This document shows, one piece after another, positions 1 to 7,561 of a stretch of 64,000 nucleotides of DNA. The stretch's first letter is position 1, and each line of letters begins with the position of its first letter. A program made the position numbers and the translations under genes. The DNA is from Roseomonas fluvialis (GTDB taxonomy: Bacteria > Pseudomonadota > Alphaproteobacteria > Acetobacterales > Acetobacteraceae). The stretch lies in NCBI RefSeq assembly GCF_022846615.1, contig NZ_AP025637.1, positions 2,443,001-2,507,000 of the forward strand, in the 5' to 3' direction. The notes beneath the pieces were generated by a model. That model was given only the letters and a program-made list of their open reading frames with translations, searched no databases and was not told the DNA's origin.

Positions 1-90
1 GAAGCCATGCGCGCGCGTGCCGGCGCGCCCGGCATGGGACATGCGGGTGGCGAATCCCTGGGTCGCCTTGGGGGCGTGATCGTCGGGCAT
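1..90 (-). CDS. Cystathionine beta-lyase-like protein, N-terminal 30 codons only (cut by window edge)
   Basis: An ATG two bases after the sseA stop opens a frame that runs off the left edge. The 30 visible residues include a His-Ala-Gly-Arg motif followed by His-Gly-Phe. That pattern resembles the start of Cys/Met-metabolism PLP enzymes (the HAGR...HGF segment before the conserved VNPP) such as MetC. The tight spacing to the sulfurtransferase gene fits a sulfur amino acid operon. The PLP lysine and all catalytic residues lie outside the window, so the family call rests on a short N-terminal motif. Confidence 0.5.
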   Translation of the reverse strand, partial: MPDDHAPKATQGFATRMSHAGRAGTRAHGF

Positions 91-92
91 GG

Positions 93-935
93 TCAGGCGC
101 TCTTCTGCTTGATGGTTTCCGGGCGCGAGGCCCATTCGGTCCAGGATCCGTCATAGACGGCAGGTTCGGGGAGCCCAGCACGCACCATGCCGAAGGCCAG
201 CACGCAGGCCGTGACACCCGACCCGCACGACGTCACCACAGGCTTGCCGCCGGTGGCGCCCGCCGCGGCGAAGATGGCGCGCAGCGTGGCGGGGTCCTTC
301 GCGCGGCCATCGGGGCCGGCCATCTCGCTCACGGGCACGTTCGCCGCACCGGGCATGTGGCCGGAGGGCAGGCCCACGCGCGGTTCCGCTGCGCTGCCGT
401 CGAAGCGGCCCTTGGCGCGGGCGTCGATGATCAGCGCGGACCCATCGGCCACGATGCGCTTCACGTCGCCGATTCCGGCGAGCATCGAGGCCCGGAAATC
501 CGGCACGAAAGTCGTGGGCGCGGGGGTAGGGGCCTCGCCGCTCTCGACCGGTCGGCCGTCCTTCATCCAGGCCGGCAGCCCGCCATCCAGCACCGCCACC
601 TGGTCGTGGCCGAACAACCGCATCATCCACCACCCACGCGGGGAACCGCGCAGCCCGTGCTGGTCGTAGAACACCACGCGCGTGGCGTTCGAAACGCCGA
701 GCGCGCCGACCATCCGCGCGAATTTCGCCGGCGTGGGAACCATGTGCGGCAGCTCGGTCTCGTCATCGGCGATCTTGTCGATGTCGAACAGCCGCGCGCC
801 GGGAATCCGCGCCGCGCGGAAGGCGTCGTGCTTGTTGCCGGGTTCGTTGGGCAGGAAGGTCGAGCAGTCGAACACCACCAGGTCCGGGTTGCCGAGCTCC
901 GCTGCAAGCCATTCGGTCGAGACCAGCATCTCCAT
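93..935 (-). CDS. sseA: 3-mercaptopyruvate sulfurtransferase (two-domain rhodanese)
   Basis: 280 residues, the usual size of a tandem rhodanese. It transfers sulfur from 3-mercaptopyruvate or thiosulfate to cyanide or thiol acceptors in the cytoplasm. The C-terminal active-site loop reads CGSGVTA (Cys near residue 237), the form typical of mercaptopyruvate sulfurtransferases rather than thiosulfate rhodaneses. The N-terminal domain keeps the GHIPGA-like segment (ARIPGARLFD) but is catalytically inert, as in the family. The ATG at 935 is preceded by a GGGGGAG ribosome-binding site that overlaps the end of the editing-protein gene. The same frame stays open to 1721, but that upstream part is only the shadow of the neighbouring gene. 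Confidence 0.9.
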   Translation of the reverse strand: MEMLVSTEWLAAELGNPDLVVFDCSTFLPNEPGNKHDAFRAARIPGARLFDIDKIADDETELPHMVPTPAKFARMVGALGVSNATRVVFYDQHGLRGSPRGWWMMRLFGHDQVAVLDGGLPAWMKDGRPVESGEAPTPAPTTFVPDFRASMLAGIGDVKRIVADGSALIIDARAKGRFDGSAAEPRVGLPSGHMPGAANVPVSEMAGPDGRAKDPATLRAIFAAAGATGGKPVVTSCGSGVTACVLAFGMVRAGLPEPAVYDGSWTEWASRPETIKQKSA

Positions 936-940
936 CCGCG

Positions 941-1663
941 TCACTCCCCCGCCAGCACCAGCGTCACGCGCCGGTTGGCCTTGCCCTTGTTCTCGATCTT
1001 GCTGACTTCGACGCGCCCGATCTCGCCGGTGCTGCGCACATGCGTGCCCCCGCAGGGCTGCAGGTCCACCGGCGCGGCCGTATCGCCGATCCGCACCAGG
1101 CGGATACGGCCCGACCCGCGCGGCGGCTGCACCGACAGCGTGCGCACCAGGGATGGGTTCGCGTCGAGTTCCGCCTCGGTGATCCAGGTCTCGCTCACCG
1201 CATGGTTGGCCGCAACCAGTGCATTCAGCGCCTCGGTCAACGCCTCCTTGGTCGGCGGCTCCGGCAGGTCGAAGTCGAGCCGCGCCTTCTCGACCGCGAT
1301 CTGTCCGCCGGTCACGCCGGCACCCGGGATCAGGCTGCACAGCAGGTGCATCGTGGTATGCAGGCGCATGAAGCGGTGGCGGCGGTCCCAGTCCAGCACC
1401 GTGGTCACCTCGGTGCCTGGCGCGGGCAGCGCGACGCCGGGGGCGGGCAGGTGCAGCACGGTGTCCTCCGGCCCCTTCACTGCCTCGGTGATGGCGCATT
1501 CGCCGCCCACCCAACGCAGCACGCCGGCATCGCCCGGCTGCCCGCCCGCGCGGGCGTAGAAATTCGTGCGGTCCAACACCAAGCCCTCGGGCCCGGCCGC
1601 CACCACGCGCGCGGTGGCCTCCCGCGCGTAGGCATCCTCGCGATAGAGAAGTCCGGTCGCCAT
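941..1663 (-). CDS. Alanyl-tRNA editing protein (AlaX-type, trans-editing of Ser/Gly-tRNAAla)
   Basis: 240 residues matching the free-standing editing domain of alanyl-tRNA synthetase, which hydrolyses mischarged tRNAAla. The zinc site is visible as HTTMH (His102, His106) and CGGTH (Cys204, His208). The N-terminal stretch with NFYARAGGQPGD is the conserved substrate-site segment of the AlaX/ThrRS second-additional-domain fold. The ATG directly follows the Nudix stop codon with no gap, so the genes are co-transcribed and probably translationally coupled. The length suits an AlaX-M type without the C-terminal oligomerisation domain. Confidence 0.85.
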   Translation of the reverse strand: MATGLLYREDAYAREATARVVAAGPEGLVLDRTNFYARAGGQPGDAGVLRWVGGECAITEAVKGPEDTVLHLPAPGVALPAPGTEVTTVLDWDRRHRFMRLHTTMHLLCSLIPGAGVTGGQIAVEKARLDFDLPEPPTKEALTEALNALVAANHAVSETWITEAELDANPSLVRTLSVQPPRGSGRIRLVRIGDTAAPVDLQPCGGTHVRSTGEIGRVEVSKIENKGKANRRVTLVLAGE

Positions 1664-2305
1664 TCAGTCCGTCCAGTCCTTGAGCAGGGCCGCGCGCCGA
1701 CGCGCGAAGCCCGACAGGCACAGCGCGCCGGTGGCGTTCGCCATGCGGTTGTCGTCCAGCATGGCGATGGCGTCGTCGGCGTCCAGCACCAGCAGGCGGA
1801 TATCCTCGTGCTCGGCATGCAGGCCATGCGTGCCGGCATGGCCAGGCTCAGGCAGGCGCGTCCGTGCGAGGAAGATCGTGATGCCCTCGTCGCAGCCGCC
1901 CTGGCTCAGGATGTAGCGCCCCATCGGCAGCATGCGGTCGGCGACCAGGCCGGTCTCCTCGGCCAGTTCGCGGCGCGCGGCGTCCTGCGGGTCCTCGCCA
2001 TCCTCCAGCAGACCGGCCGGGCATTCCAGCATCACCGGGGCGAAGCCGCCGGCCAGCGCGGGCAGCCGGAACTGTTCGATCAGCGCGACGCGGTCGTCCC
2101 AGGGGTCCCAGGGCAGCACCGCCACCGCCTGGCCGCGACGCCACAATTCCCAGGTCTGGATGCCGCCCGCCCCGCCATCGAACCGCGTGCGGCGGAAGCG
2201 CACGCGCTGCAGCGGGAAGCGCCCGTCCCAGACCACCTCGTCCGAGAGCACCTCAAGGCCCTGATGCGCGGGAATGGGCTTCGCCTTCGGCGGTCTGGCG
2301 TTCAT
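1664..2305 (-). CDS. Nudix hydrolase, ADP-ribose pyrophosphatase type
   Basis: 213 residues with a perfect Nudix box: Gly98, Glu104, then REL.EE.GL at 112-120 (pattern GX5EX7REUXEEXGU). The preceding strand with an EQFR-like motif (around residues 77-80) and the overall length fit the NudF/ADP-ribose pyrophosphatase branch, which cleaves ADP-ribose or related nucleotide sugars to AMP and ribose 5-phosphate. It is the first gene of a four-gene minus-strand operon with alaX, sseA and the metC-like gene. The start codon at 2305 lies near the start of the divergent transporter gene, so the two promoters overlap coding DNA. Confidence 0.85.
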   Translation of the reverse strand: MNARPPKAKPIPAHQGLEVLSDEVVWDGRFPLQRVRFRRTRFDGGAGGIQTWELWRRGQAVAVLPWDPWDDRVALIEQFRLPALAGGFAPVMLECPAGLLEDGEDPQDAARRELAEETGLVADRMLPMGRYILSQGGCDEGITIFLARTRLPEPGHAGTHGLHAEHEDIRLLVLDADDAIAMLDDNRMANATGALCLSGFARRRAALLKDWTD

Positions 2306-2342
2306 GCGCCGCGGACCCTACCCTTGCCGCCTGGAACCGTCC

Positions 2343-3260
2343 ATGCACCCCGATCCCCCGGCACCGCCCGACCCCGCGGCCCTCTCGCGCGCGCGGCGGC
2401 GCGGCATCGCTCTGGTGCTGATGGCCTCCGCCACCTTCGCGCTGGCCGCCGCCTTCGCCAAGGCGATCGGTGCCGCCGTGCCGGTCGCCGAGGTCATCCT
2501 GTTCCGCAACCTGTTCGCCATCCCGGCGCTGCTGCCGGTGGTGCTGGCGGCCGGCGGCTGGGCCGCGCTGCGCACGCGCAACCCCATGAGCCACGCCGCG
2601 CGCACCCTGTTCGGCATGATGGGAATGATCGGCGCCTTCTACGGCTATGTGCACCTGCCGATCGCGACCGTCACGGCGCTCGGCTTCACCATGCCGCTGT
2701 TCCTCACGGTGCTGTCGGTGCCCCTGCTCGGCGAACGCGTTGGCTGGCGCCGCGGTGCCGCGGTGCTGGTCGGCTTCCTCGGCGTCCTGATGATGGTGCG
2801 TCCGGGCGGGGAGGGCATGCGCGGGGAGGGGCTGGCGGTCACGCTCTGCCTGCTCGGGTCGGTCGGCTGGGCGTTGGCGATGATCACGATCCGCCGCATG
2901 GGCGAGGCGGGTGAGAGCGCGGTCGCGATCGTCTTCTGGTTCGCCGTCGGTTCCGCCGTGCTGGCCGGCATCGCGGCCCTCCCGGTCTGGGTGTGGCCGA
3001 CGCCGCTGCAGTGGCTGCTGCTGCTGGGCATCGGCCTGGTCTCCGCGCTGGCACAGGTGCTGATGACCAGCGCCTATCGCAGCGGGGAGACCACGCTGCT
3101 CGCCCCCTTCGAGTATTCCGGCATTGTCTGGACCACCGCGCTGGGCGGCTTCATCTGGGCCGAACTGCCCGATGCCTGGGACTTCGCGGGCATCGCGGTG
3201 CTGGTGGGCGCCGGGCTGTACATCTGGCACCGGGAGGTGGTGCTTGGCGTCAAGCGCTGA
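2343..3260 (+). CDS. DMT superfamily transporter (EamA family)
   Basis: 305 residues with about ten hydrophobic segments and two EamA halves. The first half starts with a short cytoplasmic RARRRG patch and includes the conserved FRNLFA segment near the end of helix 2. Members export amino acids or metabolites; the substrate cannot be told from sequence. The frame is open back to 2274, but the ATG at 2343 puts the positively charged stretch just before the first helix and is preceded by a GGAA motif. An upstream ATG at 2304 would overlap the divergent Nudix start. I prefer 2343 but am not certain. Confidence 0.8.
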   Translation: MHPDPPAPPDPAALSRARRRGIALVLMASATFALAAAFAKAIGAAVPVAEVILFRNLFAIPALLPVVLAAGGWAALRTRNPMSHAARTLFGMMGMIGAFYGYVHLPIATVTALGFTMPLFLTVLSVPLLGERVGWRRGAAVLVGFLGVLMMVRPGGEGMRGEGLAVTLCLLGSVGWALAMITIRRMGEAGESAVAIVFWFAVGSAVLAGIAALPVWVWPTPLQWLLLLGIGLVSALAQVLMTSAYRSGETTLLAPFEYSGIVWTTALGGFIWAELPDAWDFAGIAVLVGAGLYIWHREVVLGVKR

Positions 3261-3351
3261 CCCTGCGGCGCGGCGCGCAGCGCACCAAGGTCGTTGACGC
3301 GCCGGCCCGGCCTGGTCTCCGTTGTAGGCATCAGGCACGGAGCGCGCGACG

Positions 3352-3690
3352 ATGGACCCCCAGGAATCCCGCATCCCCTTTCCGCTCGACATGCTGGGCG
3401 ACCTGGACACGACGCTTCGCTATGTCGAAGACAAGCACCTGGCCGGCATCGACGCGCCGGAGACGCACGAACACCTCCACCCGCTGGCGACCGCGATCCG
3501 CGCCATCAAGGCGGCGATCCAGGCCTATCGCGCCAAGGCAGCGCAGGAGGCGCTGTCGATCGACGATTTGCCCATCGACCGCGACCACCTCGCCACCGTG
3601 ATGGATTTCGCGCGCATCGGCGACGATGGCGAACCGGACCAGATCCGCGCCGCAGGGAACGTCTCGGAATGGCTGGACCGGGACATCTGA
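3352..3690 (+). CDS. Hypothetical protein, 112 residues
   Basis: A small acidic, soluble protein with no signal peptide or membrane segment that I cannot assign to a family. It contains an amphipathic helix-rich middle (HPLATAIRAIKAAIQAYR) and ends in an acidic SEWLDRD tail. An ACGGAG ribosome-binding site sits about ten bases before the ATG. It stands alone between the EamA transporter upstream and the convergent GNAT gene. Codon use matches the neighbours, so it is likely a real gene. Confidence 0.65.
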   Translation: MDPQESRIPFPLDMLGDLDTTLRYVEDKHLAGIDAPETHEHLHPLATAIRAIKAAIQAYRAKAAQEALSIDDLPIDRDHLATVMDFARIGDDGEPDQIRAAGNVSEWLDRDI

Positions 3691-3706
3691 TCCCGGCCGG
3701 CGCCTG

Positions 3707-4144
3707 CTACAGCGCCTTCCGGAACCAGACCCGCGCATGCCCCGCCGGCATGCCTTCCAGCCGCCCGAACTCGGCATAGCCGTTCCGCTGCCAGAAGCCC
3801 GGCGCCTGGAAACTGAAGGTGTCGGTATAGGCGTTGGTGCAGCCGCGCTCGCGCGCGATGGCTTCGGCGCGCGCGAGCAGTTCCGCGCCTACGCCCTTGC
3901 CACGCATCTCGGGGCTCAGCCATAGCCAGTCGACGAACAGCCAGCCCCAGAAGGTCAGCCCCAGCAGACCGCCCAGCGTCTTGCCGTCGGGGTCGTGCAC
4001 CAGAAGCGTCACGGGCTCGCGGTCGTAATCCCCGCCCATGGACTGGTTGAAGGCGTGCAGCCCGCGCTGGATGGCGCCGACTGCCTCGAATTCCGGCGCG
4101 GCATCCTCGACGATCTCGAAGCCGCGCGTCTCAGCCATGCTCAT
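3707..4144 (-). CDS. GNAT family N-acetyltransferase
   Basis: 145 residues. The acetyl-CoA-binding motif A is visible as RGKGVGAEL followed by a helix, and a C-terminal FWQRNGYAEFGRLEG segment is the usual beta6-beta7 region of the GNAT fold. The acceptor substrate is unknown. Its ATG at 4144 overlaps the TGA of the CopD-like gene in an ATGA junction, which decides this start over longer upstream frames and implies translational coupling. It is the last gene of a ParA / CopD-like / GNAT operon. Confidence 0.85.
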   Translation of the reverse strand: MSMAETRGFEIVEDAAPEFEAVGAIQRGLHAFNQSMGGDYDREPVTLLVHDPDGKTLGGLLGLTFWGWLFVDWLWLSPEMRGKGVGAELLARAEAIARERGCTNAYTDTFSFQAPGFWQRNGYAEFGRLEGMPAGHARVWFRKAL

Positions 4145-4602
4145 CCGCCAAACCGTCCCCATGCCGCGACCGCCACCGTGAGCAGCCCCAGCGCCAGATT
4201 GACACTCACGCCTTTCCGGATCCTGTCCAGCGCCGTCGCAGCGCCAGGCCGGTCGCCCGCCGCGAGTGCCGCGCGCATCGCCCGCCCCGGCCCCAGCGCG
4301 ACCAACCCGAAGATGGCGGCCATGACCAGCCCGGTCAGGTGCATCAGGTGGACATGCCAGATGCTGGCGCCGAAGCCCCAGTACCAGCCCAGCCACATCG
4401 CCCAGCCGGTCAGCACCACGATCGGCACGACATGCCACAGGATGCGGAAGAAGCGGCGGAACACGCCATCCATCAAGGCCAGGCGCTGGGGCGGTTCCAG
4501 CGCCTCATGCGCGGCCGGGCGCAGCACCAGCAGCGCGAAGGCCATGCCACCCACCCACACCACCGCGCCCAGCACATGCAGCACGAACAGCAGCGTGGCC
4601 AT
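4141..4602 (-). CDS. CopD-like integral membrane protein
   Basis: 153 residues with four predicted membrane helices. The first helix has a HVLGAVVWVGGM segment in which a His and a Trp are in the positions seen in CopD/YphA-type proteins. A second helix pair carries HV and HLMHLTG histidines. CopD-family proteins are linked to copper handling or haem-associated membrane functions, but short versions like this are uncharacterised. The ATG follows the ParA stop after two bases. The start was chosen from this junction; the frame is open further upstream only as a shadow of parA. Confidence 0.7.
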   Translation of the reverse strand: MATLLFVLHVLGAVVWVGGMAFALLVLRPAAHEALEPPQRLALMDGVFRRFFRILWHVVPIVVLTGWAMWLGWYWGFGASIWHVHLMHLTGLVMAAIFGLVALGPGRAMRAALAAGDRPGAATALDRIRKGVSVNLALGLLTVAVAAWGRFGG

Positions 4603-4604
4603 GC

Positions 4605-5237
4605 TCAGCGCCCCTGCAACGCGCGCAGCGCGGCGGCCAACGCGCGGGTTTCGTTCGCTGCGATTCCTTTCGGCGCCGCCTCCACCGCGCCGAGCCCGGC
4701 CATGAAGGCCTGCGCGAAGGCGGTGCGGTTGCCCAGCACGGCATCCGCCAGCGGCAGCCCGCGCTCGGCGATCTGCGCGCGCACCTGGTCGAGCAAGCGC
4801 CCCGAGGCCGGCGCGCGGTTCAGCACGAGCGCGACCTTCCGCCCTTCCTTTTTCGCGAGGTCGAGCGTCGCATCCATCGACCACAGGTCCGCCGCCGAGG
4901 GCTGCAGCGGCACCAGCACCAGGTCGGCCGCACGGACGGCCGTGCGCGCATCGCTGTCGTCATGCGGCGCGGTATCCAGCAGCACGACGTCGCTCTCGCG
5001 CCGCAGCCGGTCAAGGATGGAGGGCAGGCGCCAGCCGGTCGGCGCCTCGAAATGCAGCGGGCGCGCCTTCGCAGCGCGCCCGCGGACCTCATCCCAGCGC
5101 GCCAGGGTGCGCTGCGGATCGATGTCCAGCAGGGCGACGCGCGCGCCCTCCTCGGCATAGGCGGCGGCGAGGTTGGCGGCGATGGTGGACTTGCCCGCCC
5201 CGCCCTTGCGCTGCGCGACGGCGATGACGAAGGCCAT
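4605..5237 (-). CDS. ParA/MinD family P-loop ATPase without a ParB partner
   Basis: 210 residues. A deviant Walker A motif KGGAGKST (Lys11 and Lys16) starts the protein, with the Walker A' aspartates in LLDIDP at about 38-40 and a Walker B in VVLLDTAP. The length fits short orphan ParA proteins that lack the N-terminal DNA-binding extension of plasmid ParAs. No parB or parS-like repeats are nearby; it heads an operon with a CopD-like membrane protein and a GNAT enzyme. It may position a protein or cluster rather than DNA; that is inference. Confidence 0.8.
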   Translation of the reverse strand: MAFVIAVAQRKGGAGKSTIAANLAAAYAEEGARVALLDIDPQRTLARWDEVRGRAAKARPLHFEAPTGWRLPSILDRLRRESDVVLLDTAPHDDSDARTAVRAADLVLVPLQPSAADLWSMDATLDLAKKEGRKVALVLNRAPASGRLLDQVRAQIAERGLPLADAVLGNRTAFAQAFMAGLGAVEAAPKGIAANETRALAAALRALQGR

Positions 5238-5295
5238 GCGCGACTCCGTGTGTGGCGGTGCAGCATAGCAGAACCATGCGCCGCGCCCCCGCGCG

Positions 5296-5733
5296 TCAGC
5301 CTGGCGGCTCGTACGACATGAAGGTCAGGTAGTTCGCGCTGTAGCACCAGCCCAGAATGACGAAGATCGCCGGGTCATCGAGATCCGCCTTGAGCGCCTC
5401 CGGGATCGGGTCGTTCGGCCCATCGGGCATCGGCATGGCGCGGACGTCGATGGTGAGCCCGTCTGCTTCCTCCGCCAGCGCCTCGAGGTCGTCCGCGGTG
5501 AAGTCCGGGTCGTCGATCTGTATCATGCCCTGCGGATCGCCATGCACGCCGCTGTAGACTCGGATATGGGTCACGTCGCGGAAGCGGGTCGCGGCGTCCA
5601 CCATGTCCTCGATCCCGCCATCGGCGTCGAGGGAGACGCGCCGCGTGGCGCCGGCGATGGTCGCGCCGATCATGGTCCAGCTGGTCGACACGCTGGCGGG
5701 CAGGGATCTGCTGGCGGTCCTGGTTTCGCTCAT
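5296..5733 (-). CDS. Hypothetical protein, 145 residues, Ser/Thr-rich N-terminus
   Basis: A soluble acidic protein (many Asp and Glu in the middle, with a DDPDFTADDLEALAEEADG-like run) that I cannot place in a family. The C-terminal segment is hydrophobic and aromatic (GWCYSANYLTFMSYEPPG). The ATG at 5733 has a CGGAG motif about nine bases upstream. The gene sits by itself between the ParA operon and the sulfite dehydrogenase genes, all on the minus strand. Codon use is normal for the region. Confidence 0.55.
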   Translation of the reverse strand: MSETRTASRSLPASVSTSWTMIGATIAGATRRVSLDADGGIEDMVDAATRFRDVTHIRVYSGVHGDPQGMIQIDDPDFTADDLEALAEEADGLTIDVRAMPMPDGPNDPIPEALKADLDDPAIFVILGWCYSANYLTFMSYEPPG

Positions 5734-5845
5734 GCTGCGCACTCCGCCGGCCGGCCCGATGCCGCCCGATTTGCCGCAACGGTAGCGCAACGGTAGTAGG
5801 CTTGCGACCATCGGTTGCGGCGGGGCCTCCGGCCACACGGGATTG

Positions 5846-6223
5846 TCAGTTCAGGAACGGATTCCCCCCGCGCGGCCCGCGCGCCCGCGGCCCATAGTGC
5901 TGCGCTAGGTAGTCCACGATGGTGGCGCGGAACTCGCCCTCGATTGGGTTCATGCCGTGCTTCTCGGCCATCCAGTCCATCAGCTCGTCCCAGCGGTCGC
6001 GCGTGAAGGCGGACCGGCGGATCAGCGCCGTGTTGTGGCACACGGTGCAGTAGGCGAAGGTCTCGGACCGGCCCTCGCCCTCGGCCAGCACGGTCTCGTC
6101 CTCGGCGCGCGCGGCGATCCCGGCGGCCGCCTCCGCCTGGCGGCGCGCCAGGTCGGCATCCTGCGCGAGGGCGAGGCTGGCGGTGAGCAGCGCGCCCACC
6201 GCAAGCAGCATCCATGCCCGCAT
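5846..6223 (-). CDS. sorB: Monohaem cytochrome c subunit of sulfite dehydrogenase
   Basis: 125 residues. A Sec signal peptide (residues 1-20, ending ALAQ) is followed by a single haem-binding motif CTVCH (Cys59, Cys62, His63); a methionine in the MDWMAEKHGM stretch probably supplies the sixth ligand. It would accept electrons from the molybdenum subunit in the periplasm and pass them to a soluble cytochrome. Its ATG shares one base with the TAA of the upstream sorA gene (TAATG), which strongly implies coupled translation and a SorAB-type complex. Confidence 0.85.
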   Translation of the reverse strand: MRAWMLLAVGALLTASLALAQDADLARRQAEAAAGIAARAEDETVLAEGEGRSETFAYCTVCHNTALIRRSAFTRDRWDELMDWMAEKHGMNPIEGEFRATIVDYLAQHYGPRARGPRGGNPFLN

Positions 6224-7524
6224 TAGCCGACCAGGACCGCGACGCGGCTGATCGGGTTGGCGCCGTAGCCCTGCGGGTTCCAGTTGGCCGCGACATGCGG
6301 CTGCATCCGCCCGTTGCTGTCGGTGGCGCGGTACCAGATCTCGAAATACCCGTCAGACGGGAAGGCGACGCGCCCGCTCCAGCGCTGCCAAGAATGCCGG
6401 TTTGGCGGCGCGGCGACCGCCATGGCCTGCCAGGACTGGCCGAAATCGACTGAGACATCCACCGCGCGCACGGACAGGTCCCCGGCCCAGGCCTGGCCCC
6501 GGATATCGAGGCTGCGGGTCCCCGCCGGCAGGCGCGTCCCATGCGCGTGGCTGGTCAGCACCGAACGCACCGGCATGCTCTCCATGTCCACGAAGTCGGC
6601 GCCGTTGTTGCGGCTGCCGGGGACGATCGGACGCACCGGTATGCGGTACGAGGTGCCGCCCATGCCGCGCCCGGTATGCGGTGCCGCGCGTAGTTCGATG
6701 CGCGTGAACCACTTCTGGCTGAGCGATCCCGGCCAGCCCGGCACGATCAGGCGCGCCGGCGCGCCGTGCATCTGCGGGATGGCCGCGCCGTTCATGCGGA
6801 TGGCGATGAGGGTGTCCTCGTCCATCGCCTTGTCGAGGCGCATGCCGCGGCTGATCGCCGGGCCCTGCGCCGAGAGATGCGTGTCCGCGCCGTGCTGGCC
6901 GGTGAATTTGGCGCTCTCCTTCAGGCCGGCGGCGCGCAGCACGTCGCGCAGCCGCACCCCGGTCCATTCGGCGTTGGAGATCGCGCCATTGCCCCATTGA
7001 TTGCCCGCTGCCTGCGGCGCGAAGCCCGACCGGCCATTGCCGCCGCATTCCATCTGCAGCCGCAGCGTCACCAGCGGAAAACGGGCTTCAAGCTCGCCCA
7101 GCGTGAGCTCGAGCGGCGTGTTCACCTCGCCATCGACAGTAACCTTCCAGGCGCGCGGATCGGCCGCCGGGGTGGGCACCGATCCGTTGTTGCGGATGAA
7201 GAACTTGTCGGCCGGGGTGATGTCGTCATCAAGCAGGTGCTCGGGCGTCTCGGCATTCAGCGGGCGCTCGCCCTGCAGGATCAGCCGCGCCTTGCCCTCC
7301 ATTTCGAGGAATTGCGGCGCCCCGGACTGGGCCAGGGCGGCCGGCACGACGCCCCGCGGCAGGTGCCGGGCGAAGGGGATGGCGCTGCCCACCGCCAGGC
7401 CCATCGCCGCGAGCGCCGCACCCTTCAGCGTGTCCCGCCGCCCCCAGACCAGCGCATCGGCACGTTCGGGGTCATCGCGGTAGAGTTCCGCGGCGCTGCG
7501 TTCGATCCTGGTATTGCCCGGCAT
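6223..7524 (-). CDS. sorA: Periplasmic sulfite dehydrogenase, molybdopterin catalytic subunit
   Basis: 433 residues of the sulfite oxidase family: oxidises sulfite to sulfate with a molybdenum cofactor. A twin-arginine signal is visible at GRRDTLKGAA (Arg29-Arg30), with cleavage likely after the ALAQ near residue 66, as expected for a cofactor-loaded exported enzyme. The molybdenum ligand is the Cys160 of LQMECGGNGR. The C-terminal immunoglobulin-like dimerisation domain (DVSVDFGQSWQ) is present. It is the first gene of a sorAB pair and is transcribed divergently from the NAD(P)HX repair gene, with only 37 bases between them. Confidence 0.9.
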   Translation of the reverse strand: MPGNTRIERSAAELYRDDPERADALVWGRRDTLKGAALAAMGLAVGSAIPFARHLPRGVVPAALAQSGAPQFLEMEGKARLILQGERPLNAETPEHLLDDDITPADKFFIRNNGSVPTPAADPRAWKVTVDGEVNTPLELTLGELEARFPLVTLRLQMECGGNGRSGFAPQAAGNQWGNGAISNAEWTGVRLRDVLRAAGLKESAKFTGQHGADTHLSAQGPAISRGMRLDKAMDEDTLIAIRMNGAAIPQMHGAPARLIVPGWPGSLSQKWFTRIELRAAPHTGRGMGGTSYRIPVRPIVPGSRNNGADFVDMESMPVRSVLTSHAHGTRLPAGTRSLDIRGQAWAGDLSVRAVDVSVDFGQSWQAMAVAAPPNRHSWQRWSGRVAFPSDGYFEIWYRATDSNGRMQPHVAANWNPQGYGANPISRVAVLVG

Positions 7525-7561
7525 GGTCGTGGTGCCTCCCTTTGTTGATCGTGATTTACGC

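Noticed and set aside
93-1721. A 542-codon open frame spanning sseA and most of the alaX region
   Set aside because: Only the last 280 codons (from 935) are SseA. The upstream part is a shadow of alaX in another frame with Arg/Gly/Ala-rich, non-protein-like composition.
1040-2914. 624-codon plus-strand open frame
   Set aside because: Antisense to the alaX and Nudix genes and out of frame with the transporter; Arg/His/Gln-rich GC-shadow composition.
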